Of a stretch of 64,000 bases of DNA, positions 55,301 through 64,000 are shown one piece after another. The stretch comes from Streptoverticillium olivoreticuli subsp. olivoreticuli (GTDB taxonomy: Bacteria > Actinomycetota > Actinomycetes > Streptomycetales > Streptomycetaceae). The number at the start of each line of letters is the position of its first letter. Within the stretch, counting starts at the first letter, position 1. The notes below the pieces were generated by a model. It was not told the origin of the DNA, did not search any database, and saw only the letters and a program-made list of their open reading frames with translations. The stretch is taken from assembly GCF_003391135.1 (NCBI RefSeq), contig NZ_CP031455.1:2170001-2234000 (forward strand). Reading direction: 5' to 3'. The position numbers and the translations under genes were made by a program.

Positions 55301-58300
55301 CGTAGGCATCGCCGATCACGGCCCAGCGGACCGCGGCCACGGGATCAGTGGCCCCGTCCGGGGAGCTCACCCACTCCAGGCGGAACAGCGAGTCGTGGGC
55401 GGAGTCGGTCCCGAGCTGTCCGACGGACACCGGACGGGCCACGAGAGCGTCCACGGAGGCCACCGGCTGTCCGACGCCGTCGGCGAGCTCGATGGCCACG
55501 CCGTCGCCACCGGCGGGCGAGAGCTTCACGCGCAGCACGGACGCACCCGTCGCGTACAACGACACACCGGTCCACGCGAACGGCAACCGAACCTGCTCCG
55601 CACCACCGAAGACCGTATCGACCCCCGCATGCAACGCCGCGTCCAGCAACGCCGGGTGAATGCCGAAACCTGTCGCATCGGTTTCGGGCAACGTCACCTC
55701 CGCGAAGATCTCCTCACCGAGCCTCCAGGCCGACCGCAGCCCCCGGAACACCGGCCCGTACTCCAGACCCGTCCCCGCCAACCGCTCGTAGAACCCCTCC
55801 GTATCGATCACCTCGGCACCCGCCGGCGGCCAGACCGACAGCGCCCCGGAGGCCGGGGCCTCGGGCTCGCCGCCGAGCAGGGTGCCGGTGGCGTGCCGCG
55901 TCCAGGGGGCCTGCTCCGAAGCGGCCTCGGGGCGGGCGTACACGCTCAGCGTGCGCCGTCCCTCCTCGTCGGGCCCGCCGACGGTGACCTGGATCAGGAC
56001 GGCCTCGCGCTCGCGGAACACGAGCGGAGCCTCCAGCGTCAGCTCCTCCACCGTGCCGCAGCCGACGGAGTCACCGGCCCGCAGCGCGAGCTCGACGAAC
56101 GCCGTACCCGGCAACAACACCCGCCCGAGAACGGCATGATCGGCCAACCAGGCGTGCGTACGCAGCGACAACCGCCCCGTGAACAGGAAACCACCGGACT
56201 CCGGCAACGCGACCGCCCCGCCCAGCAGCGGATGGTCGGCCGAGGCGAGCCCCGCCGAGGTCACGTCGCCCACAGCGGAGGACGTCTCCAGCCAGAACCG
56301 CTCGTACTGGAAGGCGTAGGTGGGCAGTTCCACCTGCCGGGCGCCCTCGAAGAGGGGGCGCCAGTCGACCGGGGCGCCGGAGACATGCGCTTCGGCGAGG
56401 GAGGTCAGGAAGCGGTCGAGCCCGCCCTCGTCACGACGGAGGGAACCGATGGCAGTGACCGGGGTGTCGACGGCTTCGGCGGTCTGCTGGATACCGACGG
56501 TCAGCACGGGGTGCGCACTGGCCTCTACGAAGATGCCGACACCGTCGGAAAGGAGGGCGCGTACGGTCTCGTCGAAACGGACCGTCTGGCGAAGGTTGCG
56601 GTACCAGTAACCCGCGTCCATCACCGACGTGTCGATCAACTCGGCGGAAACCGTGGAATAGAACGGCACCGAAGAAGAACGCGGCTCGATCCCGGACAGA
56701 ATCTCCAGCAGCTCGCCCTCGATCAGCTCCACATGCGCGGAATGCGAGGCGTAATCCACCGGAATACGACGGGCACGGATGCCACCGGCCTCGCACACGG
56801 CAAGCAGCTCGTCCAGCGCCTCCGTGTCACCGGAAATCACCACCGCGGACGGCCCGTTCACCGCAGCGACCGAAAGACGATCGTCCAGGAGCGCCGTCAC
56901 CTCGTCAACCGCCAGGGACACGGACACCATCCCGCCCTGACCCGACAGGGCCAGCAGAGCCTTGCTGCGCAGCGCGACGACCTTCGCCGCATCATCCAGC
57001 GACAGCGCACCCGCCACACACGCCGCGGCGATCTCGCCTTGCGAGTGACCGATCACGGCCGCGGGCTCGACACCGTACGAACGCCACAGCTCCGCCAGCG
57101 ACACCATCACCGCGAACAACGCAGGCTGCACCACATCGACGCGCTCCAACGACGCAGCCCCAGGCGCGCCACGCAGCACATCGACCAACGACCAGTCCGT
57201 ATAAGCACTCAGAGCAGTCGCACATTCACGAATCCGCTCGGCAAAGACCGGCGAGGCATCCAACAGCCCCGCCGCCATCCCCACCCACTGCGAACCCTGA
57301 CCCGGGAACACCAGCGCCACCCGGCCACCGGCACCAGCCACACCCTCGACCAGACCCGCAGCGCCACGACCCTCCGCCAACGCACCCAAACCGTCGAGGA
57401 ATCCGGCCCGGTCCCCGGCGACCACCACCGCACGGTGCTCGAACACCGACCGCCCCGTCACCAACGACAGACCCACATCGCCGACAGCCAACCCCGGACG
57501 GCCATCCACAAACACCCGCAACCGCTCCGCCTGCGCCCGCAGCGCAGCCTCCGAACGACCCGACACCAACCACGGCGCAACGCCGGCGGGAACCTCCGCG
57601 GGGGCAGCCTCTTCGGCGGCCACCGGCGCCTGCTCCAGCACCGCGTGGGCGTTCGTACCGCTCATGCCGAAGGAGGAGACGCCTGCCCGGCGGGGTTCAC
57701 CGGTCTCCGGCCAGGAGACCGCGTCGGTGATCGGTTCGACCGCGCCGGCCGACCAGTCGACGTGCGGGGACGGCTCGTCGAGGTGCAGGGTCTGCGGCAG
57801 CACACCGTGCTGCATCGCCAGCACCATCTTGATCACACCGGCCACACCGGCGGCGGCCTGGGTGTGGCCGATGTTCGACTTCAGGGCGCCGAGCAGCAGC
57901 GGACGGTCCTCCGCGCGTTCCTGCCCGTAGGTGGCCATCAGGGCCTGTGCCTCGATCGGGTCGCCGAGCTTGGTGCCGGTGCCGTGCGCCTCGACCGCGT
58001 CCACCTGCCGGGCGGACAGCCCGGCGTTGGCCAGGGCCTGGCGGATCACCCGCTGCTGCGACGGGCCGTTCGGCGCCGTCAGGCCGTTGCTCGCGCCGTC
58101 CTGGTTGACGGCCGTGCCGCGTACGACACCCAGCACCCGGTGACCGTTGCGGCGGGCGTCGGAGAGGCGTTCCAGCAGCAGGACGCCCACGCCCTCGGCC
58201 GGGCCGAAGCCGTCGGCCGCCGCCGAGAACGGCTTGCACCGCCCGTCGGGGGCCAGGCCGCGCTGCCTGCTGAAGCCGATGAAGGTGCTGGGAGTGGACA

Positions 58301-58929
58301 TGATCGTCACACCCCCGGCCAGGGCCAGCGAGCACTCGCCCTGCCGCAGCGCCTGCACCGCGAGGTGCAGCGCGACCAGCGACGACGAGCACGCCGTGTC
58401 CACGGCGACGGCCGGGCCTTCGAGCCCGAAGACGTACGCGAGCCTGCCGGAGGTGACGCTCAGCGCGTCGCCGGTCAGCAGATAGCCCTCGACGCCGTCC
58501 GCGCCCTGGTGCGGTCCGGTGCTGTAGCCCTGGGGTGCGGCGCCGACGAACACGCCGGTCCGGCTGCCGCGCAGCGACGCGGGGTCGATGCCCGTGCGCT
58601 CGAACGCCTCCCAGGAAGTCTCCAGCAGCAGCCGCTGCTGCGGATCCATGGCGAGGGCCTCACGCGGGGAGATCCCGAAGAAGCCCGGGTCGAAGTCGCC
58701 CGCATCGTGCAGGAAGCCGCCGTGCCGGGTGTAGCTCTTCCCGAGGGCGTCGGGGTCGGGGTCGTAGAGGCCGTCGAGGTCCCAGCCCCGGTCGGCCGGG
58801 AGGCCGGTGATGGCGTCCCGGCCCTCGGTGAGCAGCTCCCACAGGTCTTCCGGGGAACGCACCCCGCCGGGGAAGCGGCAGCTCATCGACACGATCGCGA
58901 TCGGGTCGTCGTCGATCGACGCCGTCTGC
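52386..58929 (-). other. PKS module A2: KS-AT(methylmalonyl)-DH-ER-KR-ACP plus docking
   Basis: KS about 58910-57640; AT about 57310-56280, with YASH near 56745; DH about 56240-55440; ER about 54770-53810; KR about 53795-53180; ACP about 52930-52720, Ser codon 52827-52829; docking domain about 52670-52389. The reductive set is complete. Expected product: CH2 at C21 and methyl at C20. Confidence 0.88.
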
Positions 58930-61900
58930 CGTACGGAGACGGCCGTGTCGTCGGCCTCCTCCGGTGCGCCGAGCAGCTCGGTCCGCAGGTGGTGCGCCAG
59001 GGCGGCGGGGTTGGGGTAGTCGAAGACGAGGGTCGCGGACAGCCGGAGGCCGGTGGCCGCGTTGAGGCGGTTGCGCAGCTCCACGGCGGTCAGCGAGTCG
59101 AAGCCGTGCTCCTTGAACGGGCGCTCGGCCTCCACGGCGTCCGCCTCGGTGTGGCCGAGGACGGTGGCCGCGTTGGCGCGGACGAGTTCGAGGAGGAAGC
59201 GGTCGCGCTCCCGCTCGCTCAGTGCGGACAGCTGCCGCAGGAGAGAGGAGTCGTCGGCGCCACCATTGTCGGCGCTGAGGACGCGTCGGGTCGCGGCCCT
59301 CGGCCGCTGCACGAGGGCACTCAGGAGAGCCGGTACGGTGCCGGTCCCGGCGAGGGCGGCGAGCCCTGCGGCGTCGAACTTCGCGGGGACGACAAGGGAT
59401 TCGGCGATGGTGAGGGATGCGTCGAAGAGGGCGAGTCCTTCGTCGGAGGGCAGCGGAACCATTCCCCCACGCGCCATACGCGCCAGATCCGCCGTATCCA
59501 GATGCCCCGTCATCGCACTGCGCTCGGCCCACAGACCCCACGCATACGACACCGCAGGCAAACCCACAAACCGACGACACGCAGCCAGAGCATCAACAAA
59601 AGCATTCGCCGCCGCGTAATTACCCTGCCCCGCAGCACCCAGCACACCAGCCGCCGACGAGAACAAAGCAAACAACGCCAGATCACAATCCAACGTCAAC
59701 TCATGCAAGTTGACCGCAGCATCCACCTTCGCCCGCAACACCACATCCATGCGCTCCGGCGTCAGCGACTCCACCACACCGTCATCCAAAACACCCGCCG
59801 CATGCACCACACCAGACAGCGGACGATCCACAGGAATCCCCGCCAGCACACCAGCCAGAGCATCACGGTCCGCAACATCACACGCCTCGATGCTCACCTG
59901 CGCACCAGCAGCCGACAGCTCAGCCTCAAGCTCCGCCATACCCTCGGCCTCACGGCCACGCCGGCTCACCAGCAACAGATGCCGCACACCATGCTCAGCC
60001 ACCAGATGCCGCGCCACCAGACCACCCAGCACACCCGTGGCACCCGTGACCAGAACCGTGCCCCCACCATCAAGCACCGCCGGAACACTCAGCACAACCT
60101 TGCCCACATGCCGCGCCTGACTCATGAACCGGAACGCCTCCGGCGCCCGACGCACATCCCACACACTCACCGGCAAAGGCTCAAGAACCCCCGCCTCGAA
60201 CAACCCCACAATCTCCACGAGCATCTCACCGATCCGACCCGGACCGGCCTCCACCAGATCAAACGCCCGATACCGCACACCCGGATACCCCGAAGCCACC
60301 GCACCCGCGTCCCGGACATCCGTCTTGCCCATCTCCACAAACCGCCCCCCACGCGGCAACAACCGCAAGGAAGCATCGACAAACTCACCCGCCAACGAAT
60401 CCAGCACCACATCCACACCACGACCCTCGGTGACCGAGGTGAAGAGGTGCTCGAAGTCCAGGGTTCGCGATGACGCGAGATGGTCGTCGTCCACGCCAAG
60501 GGCCCGTACGGTCTCCCATTTGCCGGGACTCGCGGTGGCGAAGACCTCCACGCCCCAGGCACGGGCCAACTGCACCGCCGCCATACCCACACCACCCGCA
60601 GCGGCATGCACCAGCAACGACTCGCCCGAGCGGACGTCGGCGAGGTCCCGGAGCGCGTACATCGCCGTCGTGAACACCGCCGGCACGGATGCGGCCCGGG
60701 TGAAGGACCAGCCCTGCGGGATACGGACGAGCATCCGGTGATCCGTCACCGCCAACGGCCCGAAACCACCCGAGAACAACCCCATCACACGATCACCCAC
60801 AGCCAGCCCCGTCACACCGGAACCGACCTCCACCACCACACCAGCACCCTCACCACCCAGCAACGCCTCCCCCGGATACATCCCCAGAGAAATCAACACA
60901 TCACGGAAGTTCACCCCAGCCGCACGCACAGCGACCCGAACCTCCAACTCCCCCAACACCCGCACCCCATCCGGGCACCCCACCAACGACAAACCCTCAA
61001 ACGTGCCACCACCACCCGCCTCCAACCGCCAGGCGGCCGAGCCGTCGGCGGGCTTCAGCACGGTGTCGGAGGTGCCGGTGGCGAGCCTCGGTACGAGGAC
61101 CGCACCGTCGCGGATCACGACCTGCGGTTCCCCGGCGGCGAGGGCCGCGTCGAGGGCGTCGAGCGAGGGATCCTCGTTGTCGAGGTCGAGCAGGACGAAT
61201 CGGTCCGGGTTCTCGGACTGCGCGGACCGCACCAGGCCCCACACCGCGGCCGAGGCGAGGTCCCGGACGTCCTGACCCGCGCCCGCCGCCACCGCGCGCC
61301 TGGTCACCAGGACCAGCCGCGAGCCGACGAACCGGTCGTCCGCCAGCCACGTCTGCACCACGTCCAGCGCCCGGTGCAGCGTGCCGCGCGTCGCCGCGGG
61401 CACATCGGTGGCCGAGGAGGCGTCGAAGGGGACGAGGACCAGGTCCGGCAGCGGGTCGCCCGCGCCGACGGCCCGGCTCAGCGCCTCCAGGTCGGCGAGG
61501 AGCGGGAGTTCGGACCCCGCGGCCCCCCAGGTCGCGCCGAAGCCGCCATCGCCGATCACCACGGACCGGCCGACGGAGCTCGCTCCGGAGGTGGCCGGCG
61601 CGCTCACCCACTCCACGCGGTAGAGCGACTCGGGCCCACGGTCGACGGCGAACCGCTCCGCGGAGACGGGTCGCGTGACCAGCGAGTCCACCGACGCCAC
61701 GGGAACACCCGACGCGTCGGTCACCAGCACGGCGACGCCGTCACCGCCGACGGGCGAGAGCTTCACGCGCAGCACGGACGCACCCGTCGCGTACAACGAC
61801 ACACCGGTCCACGCGAACGGCAACCGCACCTGCTCCGCACCACCGAAGACCGTACCCACCCCCGCATGCAACGCCGCATCCAGCAACGCCGGGTGGACAC

Positions 61901-64000
61901 CGAAGCCCGCCGCGTCCCCTTCCGGAAGCACGACCTCGGCGAAGATCTCCTCACCGAGCCGCCAGGCCGATCGCAGCCCCCGGAACACCGGCCCGTACTC
62001 CAGACCCGTCCCCGCCAACCGCTCGTAGAACCCCTCCGTATCGATCACCTCGGCACCCGCCGGCGGCCATACGGAAGACGGCGCCGACAGCTGCGTCCGA
62101 CCGGCAGGGGCGAGTACGCCCTTGGCGTGCCGGGTCCAGAGGCTCTGGTCCGGGGCGTCCTCGGGGCGGGAGTAGACGCTCAGCGCACGGCGGCCTTCGA
62201 CACCCTCCGAGGAGCCGATGATCAACTGAAGCTGGATTCCACCGTGTTCCGGCAGCACCAGCGGAGCTTCCAGGGTGAGCTCCTCCACACGATCGCAGCC
62301 GACGGAGTCACCGGCCCGCAGCGCAAGCTCGACAAACGCCGTACCCGGCAACAACACCCGCCCAAGAACGGCATGATCGGCCAACCAGGCGTGCGTACGC
62401 AGCGACAACCGCCCCGTGAACAGGAAACCACCGGACTCCGGCAACGCGACCGCCGCGCCGAGCAGCGGGTGGTCGGCTGCCCCCAGACCGGCCGAGGCCA
62501 CATCACCCGCGACGGCGGAGGGCTGCACCCAGTAGCGCTGGTGCTGGAAGGCGTAGGTGGGAAGGTCGACCTGCCGGGCGCCCGCGAAGAGCGGGCGCCA
62601 GTCGACGGACGCACCGGCTGTGTGTGCTTCGGCGAGGGAGGTCAGGAAGCGGTCCAGGCCGCCCTCGTCACGACGGAGGGAACCGATGGCGGCGGCAGGT
62701 GTGCCGACGGCCTCAGCGGTCTGCTGGATACCGACCGTCAGCACGGGATGCGCACTGGCCTCTACGAAGATCCCGACACCGTCGGAAAGGAGGGCGCGTA
62801 CGGTCTCGTCGAAACGGACCGTCTGACGGAGATTGCGGTACCAGTAGCCCGCGTCCATCACCGACGTATCGATCAACTCGGCGGAAACCGTGGAATAGAA
62901 CGGCACCGAAGAAGAACGCGGCTCGATCCCGGACAGGATCTCCAGCAGCTCGCCCTCGATCCGCTCCACATGCGCGGAATGCGAGGCGTAATCCACCGGA
63001 ATACGACGGGCACGAATCCCGCCCGCCTCGCACGTCGCCAGAAGCTCATCCAGAGCATCCACATCACCCGAAACCACCACCGCAGACGGGCCGTTCACCG
63101 CAGCAACCGAAAGACGGTCATTCAGCAGCGCCTCGACCTCACCGACCGGCAGGGAAACCGAGACCATCCCACCCTGACCGGAGAGCGCCAGCAACGCCCT
63201 GCTCCGCAGCGCGACCACCTTCGCCGCATCATCCAGCGACAGCGCACCCGCCACACACGCAGCAGCAATCTCACCCTGCGAATGACCGATCACCGCAGCA
63301 GGCTCGACACCGTACGAACGCCACAGCTCAGCCAGCGACACCATCACCGCGAACAACGCAGGCTGGACAACATCCACCCGCTCAAGCGACGCCGCACCAT
63401 CCGCACCACGCAGCACATCGACCAACGACCAGTCCGTATAAGCACTCAGAGCAGTCGCACACTCATGAATCCGCTCGGCAAAGACCGGCGAAGCATCCAA
63501 CAGCCCCGCCGCCATCCCCACCCACTGCGAACCCTGACCCGGGAACACCAACGCCCCCCGGGCACCGGCACCAGCCACACCCTCGACCAGACCCGCAGCG
63601 CCACGACCCTCCGCCAACGCGCCCAGGCCGTCCAGCAGCCCGTCACGGTCCTCGGCAACCACCACCGCGCGACGCTCGAGCACCGTCCTTGCCGTCGCCA
63701 GCGAGAGGCCGATGTCCGTGATGGACTCCTCGGTGTGCTCTTCCAGATGTGCCCGGAGCCGCTCCGCCTGCGCCCGCAGCGCCGCGTCCGTACGGCCGGA
63801 CACCACCCACGGCACCACACCGGCGGGAACCTCCGCAGGGACGGTCTCCTCGGCGACCACCGGTGCCTGCTCCACCACGACGTGCGCGTTCGTACCGCTG
63901 ACGCCGAACGAGGACACGCCCGCCCGGCGCGGCCGCTCCACCTCCGGCCACGGCACCGACTCGGTGAGCAGCTCGACCGCGCCCGCGGACCAGTCCACGT
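52386..64000 (-). CDS. Type I modular PKS, at least two fully reducing modules (gene A, 5' end outside window)
   Basis: The frame is open to the window end (reading HVDWSAG at 64000), so the N-terminal part lies beyond it. Visible are the KS tail of A1, then AT-DH-ER-KR-ACP (63545-58980), the full A2 KS-AT-DH-ER-KR-ACP (58910-52720) and a C-terminal docking domain ending [15 protein letters not shown]. Both ATs carry GHSQG and YASH (methylmalonyl). Both DHs have [10 protein letters not shown] and LLDAALH. Both ERs show [16 protein letters not shown] and the NADPH loop [15 protein letters not shown]. Both KRs carry LDD. Each module should therefore add a fully saturated methyl-branched unit. 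It is the furthest upstream PKS gene visible; no loading domain is seen. The modules are tandem copies at a spacing of 6267 bp. Confidence 0.96.
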   Translation of the reverse strand, partial: VDWSAGAVELLTESVPWPEVERPRRAGVSSFGVSGTNAHVVVEQAPVVAEETVPAEVPAGVVPWVVSGRTDAALRAQAERLRAHLEEHTEESITDIGLSLATARTVLERRAVVVAEDRDGLLDGLGALAEGRGAAGLVEGVAGAGARGALVFPGQGSQWVGMAAGLLDASPVFAERIHECATALSAYTDWSLVDVLRGADGAASLERVDVVQPALFAVMVSLAELWRSYGVEPAAVIGHSQGEIAAACVAGALSLDDAAKVVALRSRALLALSGQGGMVSVSLPVGEVEALLNDRLSVAAVNGPSAVVVSGDVDALDELLATCEAGGIRARRIPVDYASHSAHVERIEGELLEILSGIEPRSSSVPFYSTVSAELIDTSVMDAGYWYRNLRQTVRFDETVRALLSDGVGIFVEASAHPVLTVGIQQTAEAVGTPAAAIGSLRRDEGGLDRFLTSLAEAHTAGASVDWRPLFAGARQVDLPTYAFQHQRYWVQPSAVAGDVASAGLGAADHPLLGAAVALPESGGFLFTGRLSLRTHAWLADHAVLGRVLLPGTAFVELALRAGDSVGCDRVEELTLEAPLVLPEHGGIQLQLIIGSSEGVEGRRALSVYSRPEDAPDQSLWTRHAKGVLAPAGRTQLSAPSSVWPPAGAEVIDTEGFYERLAGTGLEYGPVFRGLRSAWRLGEEIFAEVVLPEGDAAGFGVHPALLDAALHAGVGTVFGGAEQVRLPFAWTGVSLYATGASVLRVKLSPVGGDGVAVLVTDASGVPVASVDSLVTRPVSAERFAVDRGPESLYRVEWVSAPATSGASSVGRSVVIGDGGFGATWGAAGSELPLLADLEALSRAVGAGDPLPDLVLVPFDASSATDVPAATRGTLHRALDVVQTWLADDRFVGSRLVLVTRRAVAAGAGQDVRDLASAAVWGLVRSAQSENPDRFVLLDLDNEDPSLDALDAALAAGEPQVVIRDGAVLVPRLATGTSDTVLKPADGSAAWRLEAGGGGTFEGLSLVGCPDGVRVLGELEVRVAVRAAGVNFRDVLISLGMYPGEALLGGEGAGVVVEVGSGVTGLAVGDRVMGLFSGGFGPLAVTDHRMLVRIPQGWSFTRAASVPAVFTTAMYALRDLADVRSGESLLVHAAAGGVGMAAVQLARAWGVEVFATASPGKWETVRALGVDDDHLASSRTLDFEHLFTSVTEGRGVDVVLDSLAGEFVDASLRLLPRGGRFVEMGKTDVRDAGAVASGYPGVRYRAFDLVEAGPGRIGEMLVEIVGLFEAGVLEPLPVSVWDVRRAPEAFRFMSQARHVGKVVLSVPAVLDGGGTVLVTGATGVLGGLVARHLVAEHGVRHLLLVSRRGREAEGMAELEAELSAAGAQVSIEACDVADRDALAGVLAGIPVDRPLSGVVHAAGVLDDGVVESLTPERMDVVLRAKVDAAVNLHELTLDCDLALFALFSSAAGVLGAAGQGNYAAANAFVDALAACRRFVGLPAVSYAWGLWAERSAMTGHLDTADLARMARGGMVPLPSDEGLALFDASLTIAESLVVPAKFDAAGLAALAGTGTVPALLSALVQRPRAATRRVLSADNGGADDSSLLRQLSALSERERDRFLLELVRANAATVLGHTEADAVEAERPFKEHGFDSLTAVELRNRLNAATGLRLSATLVFDYPNPAALAHHLRTELLGAPEEADDTAVSVRQTASIDDDPIAIVSMSCRFPGGVRSPEDLWELLTEGRDAITGLPADRGWDLDGLYDPDPDALGKSYTRHGGFLHDAGDFDPGFFGISPREALAMDPQQRLLLETSWEAFERTGIDPASLRGSRTGVFVGAAPQGYSTGPHQGADGVEGYLLTGDALSVTSGRLAYVFGLEGPAVAVDTACSSSLVALHLAVQALRQGECSLALAGGVTIMSTPSTFIGFSRQRGLAPDGRCKPFSAAADGFGPAEGVGVLLLERLSDARRNGHRVLGVVRGTAVNQDGASNGLTAPNGPSQQRVIRQALANAGLSARQVDAVEAHGTGTKLGDPIEAQALMATYGQERAEDRPLLLGALKSNIGHTQAAAGVAGVIKMVLAMQHGVLPQTLHLDEPSPHVDWSAGAVEPITDAVSWPETGEPRRAGVSSFGMSGTNAHAVLEQAPVAAEEAAPAEVPAGVAPWLVSGRSEAALRAQAERLRVFVDGRPGLAVGDVGLSLVTGRSVFEHRAVVVAGDRAGFLDGLGALAEGRGAAGLVEGVAGAGGRVALVFPGQGSQWVGMAAGLLDASPVFAERIRECATALSAYTDWSLVDVLRGAPGAASLERVDVVQPALFAVMVSLAELWRSYGVEPAAVIGHSQGEIAAACVAGALSLDDAAKVVALRSKALLALSGQGGMVSVSLAVDEVTALLDDRLSVAAVNGPSAVVISGDTEALDELLAVCEAGGIRARRIPVDYASHSAHVELIEGELLEILSGIEPRSSSVPFYSTVSAELIDTSVMDAGYWYRNLRQTVRFDETVRALLSDGVGIFVEASAHPVLTVGIQQTAEAVDTPVTAIGSLRRDEGGLDRFLTSLAEAHVSGAPVDWRPLFEGARQVELPTYAFQYERFWLETSSAVGDVTSAGLASADHPLLGGAVALPESGGFLFTGRLSLRTHAWLADHAVLGRVLLPGTAFVELALRAGDSVGCGTVEELTLEAPLVFREREAVLIQVTVGGPDEEGRRTLSVYARPEAASEQAPWTRHATGTLLGGEPEAPASGALSVWPPAGAEVIDTEGFYERLAGTGLEYGPVFRGLRSAWRLGEEIFAEVTLPETDATGFGIHPALLDAALHAGVDTVFGGAEQVRLPFAWTGVSLYATGASVLRVKLSPAGGDGVAIELADGVGQPVASVDALVARPVSVGQLGTDSAHDSLFRLEWVSSPDGATDPVAAVRWAVIGDAYGPELGALSESAAGDADAYADLAALSEAIGSGAISAPELVLLPLTAPAAVADAPSATRAVTHRALDVVQTWLADERFADSRLVVVTRGAVPVESGPDVSVRDLPVSAARGLLRSAQSEHPGRFTLLDVDGNDLAWSVLVPLLTSDEPQIAVRSGVAYVARLARGTTATLPVPAAAGAHTSWRLEAGGGGTFEGLSLVGCPDGVRVLGELEVRVAVRAAGVNFRDVLISLGMYPGEALLGGEGAGVVVEVGSGVTGLAVGDRVMGLFSGGFGPLAVTDHRMLVRIPQGWSFTRAAATPTVFVTALYALRDLADLRPGESLLVHAAAGGVGMAAVQLARAWGVEVFATASPGKWDVLRSLGLDDAHIASSRTLEFEESFVKTSEGRGVDVVLDSLAGEFVDASLRLLPRGGRFVEMGKTDIRGAEDVAVSHPGVRYRAFDLVEAGPGRIGEMLVEIVGLFEAGVLEPLPVSVWDVRRAPEAFRFMSQARHVGKVVLSVPAVLDGGGTVLVTGATGVLGGLVARHLVAVHGVRRLLLVSRRGRAAEGMAELEAELSAAGAQVSIEACDVADRDALADLLAGIPAGYPLTGVVHAAGVLDDGVVESLTPERVDVVLRAKVDAAVNLHELTLDCDLALFALFSSAAGVLGAAGQGNYAAANAFVDALAACRRFVGLPAVSYAWGLWAERSAMTGHLDTVDLARMARGGMVPLPSDEGLALFDAAQAAADAVVVPVHLDTAALADSADPLLRGLAVRHPAGSGAAVTRRSARTAPQQDGPASLRQRLAGLGETEQQRVVLRLVREHAVAVLGHTSANSIAPDRGFLELGFDSLTAVELRNRLNAATGLRLPATLVFDHPTPASLARHIREEVAPAVEETAPDAPQAAGSAAELAAELDRLESALLTSVRPDDATRESVTNRLKSLLSQWEATSSPTAPPVVKQSPADVPESPESVAEQLESVSADELFKFIDSEFGDS
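53165..54764 (-). repeat. ER-KR tandem repeat, copy in module A2
   Basis: This 1.6-kb stretch aligns without gaps to 59432-61031 in module A1 (constant offset 6267 bp). The segment 54451-54764 is identical to 60718-61031 over all 314 bases as read. Between about 54023 and 54450 the copies diverge. Confidence 0.85.
58930..64000 (-). other. PKS module A1 (partial): KS tail-AT(methylmalonyl)-DH-ER-KR-ACP
   Basis: KS C-terminal tail 64000-63870; AT about 63545-62510, with YASH near 62985; DH about 62470-61680; ER about 61035-60090; KR about 60075-59470; ACP about 59190-58965, Ser codon 59094-59096 in HGFDSL. The reductive set is complete. Expected product: CH2 at C23 and methyl at C22. Confidence 0.87.
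59432..61031 (-). repeat. ER-KR tandem repeat, copy in module A1
   Basis: Partner of 53165-54764. The shared parts use more A/T-ending codons than the flanking PKS sequence on both sides. Confidence 0.85.

Noticed and set aside
52386..63998. Start of gene A at the codon near 63998
   Set aside because: It is a GTG valine inside a KS domain (HVDWSAG); the gene clearly continues outside the window.
22042..64000. Regularly repeated blocks that could suggest CRISPR or transposon repeats
   Set aside because: The repeats are hundreds to thousands of bases, in frame and coextensive with PKS domains. No transposase, direct target repeats or short spacer arrays are visible.
1..64000. tRNA, rRNA or integrase-attachment signals
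   Set aside because: I saw no cloverleaf-forming tRNA sequence, rRNA segment, integrase or insertion-sequence gene in either strand.

Overview
The window is very GC-rich and actinomycete-like, with GTG starts, GC-ending codons and paired-arm terminators without T-tracts. Together with an EF-Tu3-type paralogue this points to Streptomyces or a close relative. About 59 kb of the 64 kb is the 3' part of a modular type I (cis-AT) polyketide synthase (PKS) cluster, all on the minus strand. The remaining 5 kb is flanking chromosome.

Left flank (1-4315). In order: the 3' end of an unrecognised gene; a spermidine-synthase-like gene; a shortened EF-Tu3-like gene that has lost several GTPase motifs; a TVP38/TMEM64-type membrane protein on the plus strand; a 3' scrap of what looks like a DUF4097-type gene; and a small NTF2-like protein. 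A strong hairpin at 4280-4315 separates this block from the PKS side, so the cluster edge is placed there.

PKS block (4334-64000, minus strand). Transcription runs from high to low coordinates through four giant genes, called A to D here: A (64000-52386, 5' end outside the window), B (52255-32882), C (32838-22042) and D (21984-5290). Gaps are 130, 43 and 57 bp. A 13-bp-arm hairpin lies directly after D, and then a SAM-dependent methyltransferase follows with its own leader. The window holds eleven extension modules (the first lacks most of its KS) and one terminal thioesterase (TE). There is no loading module, so the cluster continues beyond 64000.

Module order, if gene order is assembly order: A1 and A2 mmal KS-AT-DH-ER-KR-ACP; B1 mmal KS-AT-KR(A2 type)-ACP; B2 mal KS-AT-KR-ACP; B3 mmal KS-AT-DH(His to Tyr)-KR-ACP; B4 mal KS-AT-KR-ACP; C1 mmal and C2 mal KS-AT-DH-KR-ACP; D1 mmal KS-AT-DH(variant)-KR-ACP; D2 mmal KS-AT-DH-KR-ACP; D3 mal KS-AT-DH(variant)-KR-ACP-TE (mmal/mal = methylmalonyl/malonyl specificity from AT motifs). 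Counting from the carboxyl carbon, this predicts methyls at C4, C6, C10, C14, C18, C20 and C22; hydroxyls at C13, C15, C17 and C19; and either a conjugated 2,4,6,8,10-pentaene or a 4-ene plus 8,10-diene with hydroxyls at C3 and C7, depending on whether the two variant DH domains work. I could not match this pattern confidently to a known compound.

The most notable features are the mosaic structure of the PKS genes (near-identical domain patches with distinct codon use shared within and between genes), the unusual DH and ACP active-site residues in the terminal polypeptides, and the degenerate EF-Tu paralogue next to the cluster.
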